This document shows positions 1 to 5,471 of a stretch of DNA of 5,471 nt, one piece after another. The translations under genes were made by a program, and so were the position numbers. The stretch lies in assembly GCA_946482625.1 (NCBI GenBank), contig CAMLSH010000285.1, positions 1 to 5,471 of the forward strand. Reading direction: 5' to 3'. Origin of the DNA: an uncultured Opitutaceae bacterium. Its GTDB lineage: Bacteria; Verrucomicrobiota; Verrucomicrobiae; Opitutales; Opitutaceae. Below the pieces are notes generated by a model. It had not been told where the DNA came from. It was given only the letters and a program-made list of their open reading frames with translations, and searched no databases. How positions within the stretch are numbered: position 1 is the stretch's first letter; the number at the start of each line of letters is the position of its first letter.

Positions 1-161
1 TCGGGGATGGGCTGCTGGTGCGAGGCGTACGGTTTCGCGGCGAGCGCCTTGGCCTGGAATTGCAAAACTTCGAAGTCGAACGGGATGTCGCTGGCGCCAA
101 AAAAATCCGTCGTCAGCGACAAGGTTGCGATGAGACTGGCAGCAGAGAGGAGTCGTTTCAT
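1..161 (-). CDS. opgG: Periplasmic glucan biosynthesis protein, OpgG/OpgD (MdoG) family, N-terminal fragment
   Basis: Only the first 53 codons are in the window; the gene continues past the left edge. The start is ATG at 161, overlapping the stop of the upstream glycosylase gene as ATGA, which supports translational coupling. Residues 1 to about 23 look like a Sec signal peptide: MKR, a hydrophobic stretch (LLSAASLIATLSL), then a small-residue region (GAS). The mature start carries F-D-F-E-V, then an alanine-rich helix ending in LAAKPY (residues 40-45) and a proline motif (PIP, 51-53). This matches the opening of OpgG/OpgD proteins, where an FxF..V..A..LA..PY pattern precedes the conserved LxYDxYRxIRF block, which would lie just outside the window. 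Known members act in the periplasm on the beta-1,2-glucan backbone of osmoregulated periplasmic glucans. I prefer the G-type name because no twin-arginine signal, typical of OpgD, is visible. The assignment rests on a short segment, so another exported protein remains possible. Confidence 0.7.
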   Translation of the reverse strand, partial: MKRLLSAASLIATLSLTTDFFGASDIPFDFEVLQFQAKALAAKPYASHQQPIP

Positions 162-1183
162 TTGTCCAAAAAGTACACCCGTTGCTTGTCTGAGATCGGA
201 AGCGCGGCGCGCTCCATCACCTTGAGAAGGTCTTCCCAGATCGCCCGCTTGGAGCGATTCGTGGGATTTCTCAAAATGTAAGACGGATGGTACGTCACCA
301 TGACCGGCTTTTCGGCAAACGGTTTCCAGCGCCCGCGAATTTCTCCGAGCGTCTTAAAACTGCCGTAACCAAAAAGTCCCTGCGCCGCCGTCGAACCGAG
401 CGCCACGACCAGATCGGGATTCACGATCTCCAGTTGCGCGCGGAGATACGGCAGGCAGTACGTGATCTCCTCTTCTGTCGGCGGCCGGTTTCCGATCTGC
501 GCCTGTCCGGGCGGAGTCGGCAGATCCGGACGCCAGTTCATGATGTTGCCGATGTAAACGTCGCTCCGCTTGAGCCCCATCGCTTGAATCATCTTCGTCA
601 ACAACTGCCCGGCCGGGCCGACAAACGGTTCGCCCTGCACTTCCTCTTCCGCTCCCGGAGCTTCACCGCAGAAAAAAATCTTCGCGTCCAGACTGCCCAC
701 GCCCAGCACCACTTTTTTTCCGGGGCGCACGTGCTGCACGCAGACGGGATCGGCCGTCACCATCGCGAGCAATGCGTCCCATCGCGTCTGCTTGTCTCCA
801 TCCGGCAATGACACGACTGGCGGTGGCGGTAATTTTGGGGCGGGAGCGGCAGCGACCGGCGCTGTGGCTGGCGCGGGAGTAAACGCGCGCGCTGTCGAAG
901 TCGGACTGGCGGCGCGCGCTTCGACTCCCGCGGAGATCGCCGAACCTGTTGTTGCGCGTGCCGACTCGTCAGCTCCGCGCGCTTCCCGTAGTTGGGGATC
1001 TACGACGCCAGAGCGGGGCGTTTGAATCGCTGGAGCCGCAACAGGACGAACGTTGGCGCCCCCGCGCGCGGCGATGACTTTGCGCAGACCGGCCAAAGCC
1101 TGCTCGGAAACCGTGACGGTTTTAACGCCGCCGGATCTGAGTCGCTTCAATTCATCGGTCAGTGCGGTAAGCGCGGCTCGCAT
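158..1183 (-). CDS. udg: Uracil-DNA glycosylase, family-4-like, with incomplete Fe-S cysteine set
   Basis: A 341-residue protein that should excise uracil from DNA, starting base excision repair in the cytoplasm. The catalytic domain occupies about residues 132-325. It has motif 1, GEAPG...GEPFVGPAGQ (173-193), an NxxNWRP segment (213-219), GNRPPTEEE (231-239), PDLVVALG (256-263), RGRW (283-286) and the uracil-binding HPSYILR (299-305). Typical family 4 enzymes are about 200-250 residues; the excess here is an N-terminal helix (1-40) plus a low-complexity Ala/Pro/Thr linker (about 44-127). Family 4 normally binds a 4Fe-4S cluster through four cysteines. Here only C148, C172 and C243 exist, C172 sits just before motif 1 and is not a usual ligand, and W217 stands where a ligand cysteine is expected. 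The chosen start is ATG 1183, 10 bases after the ribE stop. A longer frame from a TTG at 1222 would overlap ribE, and its extra residues show no domain. The stop overlaps the next gene by four bases. Confidence 0.9.
   Translation of the reverse strand: MRAALTALTDELKRLRSGGVKTVTVSEQALAGLRKVIAARGGANVRPVAAPAIQTPRSGVVDPQLREARGADESARATTGSAISAGVEARAASPTSTARAFTPAPATAPVAAAPAPKLPPPPVVSLPDGDKQTRWDALLAMVTADPVCVQHVRPGKKVVLGVGSLDAKIFFCGEAPGAEEEVQGEPFVGPAGQLLTKMIQAMGLKRSDVYIGNIMNWRPDLPTPPGQAQIGNRPPTEEEITYCLPYLRAQLEIVNPDLVVALGSTAAQGLFGYGSFKTLGEIRGRWKPFAEKPVMVTYHPSYILRNPTNRSKRAIWEDLLKVMERAALPISDKQRVYFLDK
803..1054 (-). other. Low-complexity Ala/Pro/Thr linker within the glycosylase
   Basis: Codons of residues 44-127 of the glycosylase encode a stretch dominated by Ala, Pro, Thr, Ser and Arg, with runs such as TPAPATAPVAAAPAPKLPPPP near its end. 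It has no recognisable fold and probably is a flexible tether between a short N-terminal helical piece and the catalytic domain. Similar extensions occur in some family-4-related glycosylases annotated as phage SPO1 DNA polymerase-related. Whether it binds a partner is unknown. Confidence 0.6.
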
Positions 1184-1193
1184 GGAAAAACAA

Positions 1194-1799
1194 TCAGGCG
1201 TTTCGAGGCTGGGGATGAGCAAGCAGCTTCTCCACGTACTTCCCGAGCAAGTCGAATTCCAAGTTCACGGGGTCACCCGCGCGCTTGATGTGCAGATTCG
1301 TGATCGCGACGGTGTGCGGGATCAGCCAGACCGCGAAGCTGTCGCCGTCCACCTCGGCGACCGTCAGCGAAATGCCATCGATCGCGATGCTGCCTTTGTG
1401 AACGACATGGCGCCCTCCGCCCGCCGGCGTGCGCACGCGCAAATAATGATCCTGCCCGCGTTGTTCAAAAACCTCGATTGTCCCCAAGCCGTCGATGTGC
1501 CCGGTGACAAAATGTCCGCCGACTTTTCCGTCGAAACGCAGGCTTCGCTCCAAGTTGACTGGCGAACCCGCCGCGAGCACCGAGATACTCGTGAGCCTCC
1601 GGGTTTCCTCCAGCACGTCGAATTCGAGGTGCGCAGTGTCGAATGCCACCACCGTGAGACAGCAGCCGTTGACGGCGATGCTGTCCCCGAGCGCGACGTT
1701 TTCCAGCGCCGTGCGTGCGGCGATTTTCAAACGCCAGGCGGCCTGTGCCTGCGCGAAAGAGACCACGCGACCTGTTTCTTCGACGATGCCTGTAAACAT
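1194..1799 (-). CDS. ribE: Riboflavin synthase, alpha subunit
   Basis: A 201-residue enzyme, the normal length for the family, that dismutates two 6,7-dimethyl-8-ribityllumazine molecules into riboflavin and a pyrimidinedione, the last step of riboflavin synthesis in the cytoplasm. The two tandem lumazine-binding barrels are both clear. The first begins MFTGIVEETG (1-10) and contains GDSIAVNGCCLTV (38-50). The second contains GGHFVTGHIDG (94-104), GSIAIDGISLTV (136-147) and LIPHT (159-163). The conserved N-terminal MFTGIV, the NGCCLTV cysteine pair and the GHxxGH signature indicate an active enzyme; known members are homotrimers. The start at ATG 1799 is fixed by MFTGIV; an in-frame ATG at 1856 would add 19 unconserved residues. 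No Shine-Dalgarno sequence is evident before the start, and no FMN riboswitch is recognisable upstream. The next gene begins 10 bases after the stop, so the two are probably cotranscribed. Confidence 0.97.
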   Translation of the reverse strand: MFTGIVEETGRVVSFAQAQAAWRLKIAARTALENVALGDSIAVNGCCLTVVAFDTAHLEFDVLEETRRLTSISVLAAGSPVNLERSLRFDGKVGGHFVTGHIDGLGTIEVFEQRGQDHYLRVRTPAGGGRHVVHKGSIAIDGISLTVAEVDGDSFAVWLIPHTVAITNLHIKRAGDPVNLEFDLLGKYVEKLLAHPQPRNA

Positions 1800-1905
1800 G
1801 GAGCGGCATCGGAAGACATCAAGCCTTGTCCGCCAAGCCGTAAAACCAAGCCGCATTTTGCACCAGATGCGGCTCAGGTCCGAACGGGCACGCCGTTTCG
1901 AGTAG
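1800..1905 (-). other. Intergenic region upstream of ribE
   Basis: These 106 bases separate the arabinanase stop from the ribE start. Besides the inverted repeat, the segment shows CGGCTTGG twice on the minus strand (1853-1846 and 1839-1832), separated by TTTTA with an extra G or C nearby. No convincing -35/-10 pair, Shine-Dalgarno sequence or FMN riboswitch core is visible. A promoter for the ribE-glycosylase-glucan gene group may lie here but cannot be placed from sequence alone. Confidence 0.4.
1842..1874 (-). terminator. Candidate weak intrinsic terminator between arabinanase gene and ribE
   Basis: On the minus strand, AGCCGCAT (1874-1867) and ATGCGGCT (1856-1849) form a perfect 8-base-pair stem with a 10-base loop, followed by TGG and then TTTT (1845-1842). 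It lies 31 bases after the TAA stop of the arabinanase gene and 49 bases before the ribE start. The stem is GC-rich but the T-tract is short and displaced, so termination may be partial. It could instead be an mRNA processing or stability hairpin. Confidence 0.45.
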
Positions 1906-4767
1906 TTAACCTTGAACTACCGTGTCCCGCCGAGGCCCGATCACTTTCCGCACACCGCGAAGAGCGCTCAGCAACACGAGCGCTGCAAAGAACCCTAAAC
2001 TGGGCGCGCCACCACCGCCACCCCCTCCGCCTCCGCTGCTCGCAGGAGGTGGCGTTCCACCGCCCGGCGAGCCTCCGCCACCGGTGCCGCCGCCTGGAGG
2101 ATTGGCTGCGGCGGTGACGGCGATCGTCGTGACGACGCCCGCCGGTGTCACCTTGCGGAGAACGGCGTTGCCCGTGTCGGCCACGTAGAGATTACCCGCG
2201 GCGTCAACGGCAACATCGCGCGGTTTGTTGAACCACGCATCGCTTCCGGCGCCGTCTTGAAGACCCGCGACGCCCGGCAAGCCCGCCAGCGTCGTGGTGA
2301 CGCCCAGCGGTGTGATTTTGCGGATCGTGGAGTTTTGCGTGTCTGCGACGTAAACGTTGCCGGTGCTGTCAGTCGTCGTGCCGGTGAGCCCGCTGAAAGT
2401 CGCGTTCACACCTGCGCCATCGGCCGACCCCGTGATTCCGTAAGTCCCCGCCAAGGTCGTCACCACGCCGCCCGCAGTGGTGACTTTGCGTAGCGTGTTG
2501 TTGACGGTGTCAGCCACGTAAAGTTCGCCCGTCGCGTTCGCAGCGATACCCGCAGGTCCGTTGAAACGCGCGGCGGCCGCAGTACCGTCGATCGTGCCAT
2601 TAATGCCGGCGGTGCCGGCGCGTGTGGTCACAGCGCCAGCGCTGTCGAGCTGGCGGACGGTGTGATTGCCGGTGTCCGCAATGTAGAGTGTGCCTGCGGC
2701 GGTGATCGCGAGATCGGCAGGCGAAGCGAAACGCGCGGCCGAGCCCGTGCCATCGGCGCTTCCCGTATTTCCCGAGGAGCCGGCGAGCGTGGTTACCACA
2801 CCGGCAGCGGTGATTTTGCGCACCGTGGAATTTCCGGTATCCGCAACATAAACACTTCCCGCGCTGTCGAGCGCGAGTCCGGCGGGCGCGCGGAAAAGGG
2901 CGGCTGCGCCGGTGCCATCGGTCGCGCCGAGGCTGCCGGCGGTTCCGGCGAGAACGCTGGTGGCTCCGTCCGTCGCGACTTTGCGGATCGTGTTATCCGT
3001 GCTGTCGCTGACGTAGAGATTGCCGGCGGAATCGACGGCGATGCCGGTCGGCGCGGAGAAGAGCGCGGGGTTGACGGTGAGCGTCACGGGCGTGCCGGTC
3101 ACGCCGCTGCCGGTCGCGGTGCCGACGTAACGGTACTTCGCGCCGTTCACGGTCGTGGTTGCATTCGTGATCGTGAGCGTGGCGGTGACGACGCCGCTGT
3201 ACGTGCTGTCGTTGCTGAGATTCTGCCAGTCGTCCGAAGCGAGTATCTGCCATTGCACGCCTGTCGTTCCGGCCGGCGCCGAGAAATTAACGCTGCGTCC
3301 GCTGGCGACCGTCTGCGCGGACACATTGCCCGGGACGATTTGCGTGCCCCAGATGGAAACGCCGTCGGTCGACAAAGCACTGAAGCACAGCGTCCACACC
3401 CGATTATCGTCGTCCCATTGGCGCGAATACACGCCGCGGTAGCTCGTTCCGCCGAGCACGATCGTTGCCTGGTTGTTTCCTGCGAGCGCCCAAGTACCCG
3501 TGGCCGCGCCCGAGATGGAGCCGCCGGCGTTGAGCGTGATGATGGTGGAGGTTTTGACCGTGGCGGAGATGTCCTTGCCGTGGTTGATCAGTTTGAAACT
3601 GCCGGGTATCTGGCTCGCGCTCGTCGCCGCGAGCGTCTCTTGCGCGTAACGGTGCGGAGCGGCTACGAACCAGCCGTCGGCGTTCAGGTACATCTGATGC
3701 GCGCGAACCTCGTGCACTTCGCCGCGGCCGACGAAACGCGTATGAAAGACAAGCGTGTATTTACCGGTCGTGGCATCGCGATGGACCGAACAATGTCCGG
3801 GCGAAACGTAACCGCTGCTGACCGTGCGCGGCTCGCTCGCATCGTGGAGGAACTGCCAGTTGCCCATCAGCTTCACGCCGTAAGGCGCGATCGCCGCATC
3901 GTTGAAGAACGTGCCGTCGGGCCCCTTCACGTTGGTGAGATCGTTGCCGGCCGAGTCTAAAAATGGGCCGTCGGGACTCGTTGAACGAGCGACGCGGATA
4001 TTGTAACCGCCGTCAGCCGCCAGACCGCCGTACGAGAGAAAGAGATAATAGAAGGAGGTCTCCGGGCTGTAGATAATGTAGGCGCCTTCGATGCGCACAT
4101 GGTTTCCGCCTATGAGCCGTTTTCCATAGCCCTGTCCTGCGAGCGGCTGCCCGGTCGCAGGGTTGAGTTCCATGATGAAGATGCCGCCCGAGTAGGAACC
4201 GTAGACCATCCAAAGCTTGCCGTCCTTGTCGAAAAACACGGACGGGTCCACGACGTTGGGGTGGATGGTGGCGTTGTACGTGCCGACCGCCGGATTGCTG
4301 TCGGCCTTGCCCGAACGGAGCATGATGCCGACATCCGCGTACGGCCCGGTAATCGAATCGGCGACCGCGAGCCCCAGCACGCTCAACGGCGAGTCGCCTC
4401 GGCAGGCGCAGTAATAGAAATAAAATTTGCCGTCCCCGAGTTTGATCACGTCGGGCGCCCAGAACGTATCGGTCTCCGCGTAGGCCAGCGCGGCCGCGAA
4501 CTCTGTGCGTGGCGCGCCATTGCGAATGAGCGAATTGGGCGCCGCCGCGGTGGTGGAGATCTGTGTCCAGTGCATCAGGTCGGGCGTGCTGGCTGACGCC
4601 ATGTGCGAACCGAAGACGTAGTAGTTCGCCCCCTCTTTCACCACCGAGGGGTCGTGCACGCCGACATTGGTGAATGTCGGCGTCTGCGCATGCAGCGCGC
4701 CCGCTGTGCAAAGCGCGGCGAGAGATTGAGTGAGAACGCGAAGAGTAGACGAGCGCGTGATGGTCAT
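1906..4767 (-). CDS. Secreted GH43 arabinan endo-1,5-alpha-L-arabinosidase with Ig-like, NHL-repeat and C-terminal sorting-like modules
   Basis: A 953-residue exported enzyme predicted to cut alpha-1,5-linked arabinan of plant pectin outside the cytoplasm. Order of parts: signal peptide 1-27 (two Arg, hydrophobic core, ALHA before Gln); GH43 catalytic propeller about 33-370; Abn2-type C-terminal beta domain about 373-478 (includes [10 protein letters not shown]); Ig-like domain about 480-567; six NHL repeats 569-884; Pro/Gly linker 889-920; short hydrophobic segment 924-936; basic tail. The expected catalytic triad is present: D39 in VHDPSVV (base), D174 in VVDPSVFFD (pKa modulator) and E228 in RIEGAY (acid). 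H325 in PGHCSV fits the metal-site histidine of endo-arabinanases. The [12 protein letters not shown] and [10 protein letters not shown] blocks resemble Bacillus Abn2, which is about half this length; the extra is the Ig, NHL and tail. The start ATG 4767 is chosen because the signal peptide begins there; the frame extends upstream to 4998 but those 77 residues look random and overlap leuS. No other pectin-degradation gene is in the window, and exact substrate is inferred. Confidence 0.92.
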   Translation of the reverse strand: MTITRSSTLRVLTQSLAALCTAGALHAQTPTFTNVGVHDPSVVKEGANYYVFGSHMASASTPDLMHWTQISTTAAAPNSLIRNGAPRTEFAAALAYAETDTFWAPDVIKLGDGKFYFYYCACRGDSPLSVLGLAVADSITGPYADVGIMLRSGKADSNPAVGTYNATIHPNVVDPSVFFDKDGKLWMVYGSYSGGIFIMELNPATGQPLAGQGYGKRLIGGNHVRIEGAYIIYSPETSFYYLFLSYGGLAADGGYNIRVARSTSPDGPFLDSAGNDLTNVKGPDGTFFNDAAIAPYGVKLMGNWQFLHDASEPRTVSSGYVSPGHCSVHRDATTGKYTLVFHTRFVGRGEVHEVRAHQMYLNADGWFVAAPHRYAQETLAATSASQIPGSFKLINHGKDISATVKTSTIITLNAGGSISGAATGTWALAGNNQATIVLGGTSYRGVYSRQWDDDNRVWTLCFSALSTDGVSIWGTQIVPGNVSAQTVASGRSVNFSAPAGTTGVQWQILASDDWQNLSNDSTYSGVVTATLTITNATTTVNGAKYRYVGTATGSGVTGTPVTLTVNPALFSAPTGIAVDSAGNLYVSDSTDNTIRKVATDGATSVLAGTAGSLGATDGTGAAALFRAPAGLALDSAGSVYVADTGNSTVRKITAAGVVTTLAGSSGNTGSADGTGSAARFASPADLAITAAGTLYIADTGNHTVRQLDSAGAVTTRAGTAGINGTIDGTAAAARFNGPAGIAANATGELYVADTVNNTLRKVTTAGGVVTTLAGTYGITGSADGAGVNATFSGLTGTTTDSTGNVYVADTQNSTIRKITPLGVTTTLAGLPGVAGLQDGAGSDAWFNKPRDVAVDAAGNLYVADTGNAVLRKVTPAGVVTTIAVTAAANPPGGGTGGGGSPGGGTPPPASSGGGGGGGGGAPSLGFFAALVLLSALRGVRKVIGPRRDTVVQG
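1909..2103 (-). other. Gly/Pro linker plus hydrophobic-basic C-terminal tail (sorting-signal-like)
   Basis: The last 65 residues of the arabinanase contain a Pro/Gly stretch (889-908), nine consecutive Gly (912-920), APS, a hydrophobic segment L924-L936 of about 13 residues ([13 protein letters not shown]), then Arg/Lys residues at 937, 940, 941, 946 and 947. This Gly-rich, hydrophobic, basic order is the plan of bacterial C-terminal sorting tags such as GlyGly-CTERM, PEP-CTERM and MYXO-CTERM. No exact tag motif is claimed. It suggests transient membrane anchoring followed by processing or surface retention. Confidence 0.6.
2116..3063 (-). repeat. Six tandem NHL-type repeats encoded in the arabinanase gene
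   Basis: Residues 569-884 hold six copies of a unit of the form [28 protein letters not shown], then a G..G..DG.G..A connector. The tyrosine of the LYVAD core falls at residues 585, 640, 695, 750, 806 and 861, giving spacings of 55, 55, 55, 56 and 55 residues, about 165 bases. Six units of this kind normally close into a six-bladed beta-propeller used for protein or glycan contacts. At DNA level the copies are diverged, so this is an old protein repeat and not a recent tandem duplication. Confidence 0.9.
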
Positions 4768-4981
4768 GGGGTGTAAGGGGACCTGGGGATGTCCGCAGAG
4801 GAACTGGTCGCCGAATATCGATCTTGCAACGACAGGAGCTGCGCAGATTGCCGGGTTTGTTCTTTCATGCGCCAAAATCCGCACAAAACCGACAGTCAGC
4901 CGGCGATTGAATGGGAGAATCCCGACACAGTCGCAGGCGTTGACGGTGCCGGAGATTTCTTCACGGTGGCGGGTTTCTCCG
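4768..4981. promoter_or_regulatory. Divergent intergenic region between the arabinanase gene and leuS
   Basis: These 214 bases lie between two divergently read starts, so they should contain promoters for both directions. On the plus strand TTGACG (4940-4945) resembles a -35 box, but nothing close to TATAAT follows at the right distance. On the minus strand TTGCAA (reading leftward from about 4829) is a similar weak candidate. A perfect 8-base palindrome, CTGCGCAG, sits at 4839-4846. I see no T-box leader, tRNA-like structure, small gene or clear operator here. Confidence 0.4.
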
Positions 4982-5471
4982 ATGGCAACGAACAGCACCG
5001 ACTACAACTTCGCCCAAATCGAGCCGCACTGGCAAAAAATCTGGGAGGAGCAAAAGACCTTCCGCACGACGAACGACACGTCGAAGCCGAAGTTCTACGC
5101 GCTCGACATGTTCCCCTACCCGTCCGGCTCGGGCCTGCACATCGGCCATCCGGAAGGTTACACCGCGACCGACATTATCACCCGCGCCAAGCGCGCCCAA
5201 GGCTTCAACGTCCTCCATCCCATCGGCTGGGACGCGTTCGGCCTCCCTGCCGAACAGCACGCCGTCAAAACCGGTACGCATCCCGCCGCAAACACGCAGA
5301 ACAACATCGCCAATTTCCGCCGCCAACTGAAGGCCCTCGGCTTCGCTTACGATTGGGATCGCGAAGTCGATACGACCGACCCGACTTACTTCCGCTGGAC
5401 GCAGTGGATCTTCCTTCAGCTCTTCAAACGCGGCCTCGCCTACGTCGATGAGCGCCCCGTCTGGTGGTGCC
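4982..5471 (+). CDS. leuS: Leucyl-tRNA synthetase, N-terminal fragment
   Basis: The first 163 codons of a class I aminoacyl-tRNA synthetase that charges tRNA-Leu; the gene runs off the right edge (full bacterial LeuRS is usually about 800-950 residues). The bacterial LeuRS N-terminus is unmistakable: [16 protein letters not shown] (8-23), [13 protein letters not shown] (37-49), the ATP-binding class I HIGH signature in [10 protein letters not shown] (51-60), [16 protein letters not shown] (77-92), then [20 protein letters not shown] (123-142). It ends at PVWWC (159-163), where the zinc-binding WCP-type segment begins. The start ATG 4982 fits the usual N-terminal length; no in-frame ATG lies close upstream. 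A GGTGGCGGG stretch about 8-16 bases upstream is only a weak ribosome-binding candidate. The gene is divergent from the arabinanase gene and functionally unrelated to it. Confidence 0.97.
   Translation, partial: MATNSTDYNFAQIEPHWQKIWEEQKTFRTTNDTSKPKFYALDMFPYPSGSGLHIGHPEGYTATDIITRAKRAQGFNVLHPIGWDAFGLPAEQHAVKTGTHPAANTQNNIANFRRQLKALGFAYDWDREVDTTDPTYFRWTQWIFLQLFKRGLAYVDERPVWWC

Noticed and set aside
1184..1222. TTG-initiated extension of the glycosylase to 1222
   Set aside because: The 13 extra residues are read through the end of ribE. ATG 1183, ten bases after the ribE stop, gives a cleaner start.
1800..1856. ATG at 1856 as the ribE start
   Set aside because: It would add 19 residues before the invariant MFTGIV N-terminus of riboflavin synthase, and the codon lies in the arm of the inverted repeat.
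2008..2097. C/G-rich triplet repeats (GGC/CCG-like runs) as a possible DNA repeat element
   Set aside because: They are explained by the Gly/Pro linker codons of the arabinanase and do not need a separate DNA-level explanation.
1053..2117. A 354-codon open frame on the plus strand spanning ribE and the ends of its neighbours
   Set aside because: It crosses three real minus-strand coding segments and an intergenic region, and its product shows no domain or family motif.
2662..3960. A 432-codon open frame on the plus strand, antisense to the arabinanase gene
   Set aside because: The product is rich in Arg, Gly and Ala with no recognisable domain, and the opposite strand encodes a coherent, motif-rich protein. 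It is a shadow frame of GC-rich coding DNA.
4707..4722. Possible lipoprotein signal at Cys20 of the arabinanase (LAALC)
   Set aside because: The residue before the cysteine is Leu, where a lipobox needs Ala, Gly or Ser. The ALHA-Gln site fits signal peptidase I better.
4768..4998. Upstream extension of the arabinanase frame to 4998
   Set aside because: It adds 77 residues with no similarity to anything recognisable, would overlap the leuS start, and would bury a good signal peptide internally.

Overview
The window reads as an ordinary chromosomal segment of a GC-rich bacterium, most likely a member of Verrucomicrobiota and probably the Opitutaceae. That placement is inferred from gene style, not from a database search. 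The clues are a family-4-like uracil-DNA glycosylase with an Ala/Pro-rich N-terminal extension, a large secreted polysaccharide hydrolase with Ig and NHL modules and a Gly-rich C-terminal tail, and weak or absent Shine-Dalgarno sequences before most starts.

Layout: four genes lie on the minus strand and one on the plus strand. From right to left on the minus strand they are a 953-residue exported GH43 endo-arabinanase (4767-1906), riboflavin synthase alpha subunit ribE (1799-1194), a family-4-like uracil-DNA glycosylase (1183-158), and the first 53 codons of an OpgG/OpgD-type periplasmic glucan biosynthesis protein (161 to beyond the left edge). On the plus strand, diverging from the arabinanase gene across a 214-base gap, leuS (leucyl-tRNA synthetase) starts at 4982 and runs off the right edge.

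The three left-hand genes are tightly packed. There are 10 bases between ribE and the glycosylase gene, and a 4-base ATGA overlap between the glycosylase gene and the glucan gene, so they probably form one transcript although their functions are unrelated. The arabinanase gene is separated from ribE by 106 bases holding a perfect 8-base inverted repeat, a candidate weak terminator. No FMN riboswitch is recognisable upstream of ribE.

The arabinanase is the most elaborate item. It has a signal peptide, a GH43 five-bladed catalytic propeller, an Abn2-type C-terminal beta domain, an Ig-like domain, six NHL repeats of strikingly regular 55-residue period, and a Gly/Pro linker followed by a short hydrophobic segment and basic residues resembling a surface-sorting tail. 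The glycosylase appears to lack part of the four-cysteine iron-sulfur ligand set typical of family 4. I see no mobile element, CRISPR array, tRNA, rRNA or clearly novel multi-gene system; the many long overlapping open frames are shadows of these genes in high-GC DNA.
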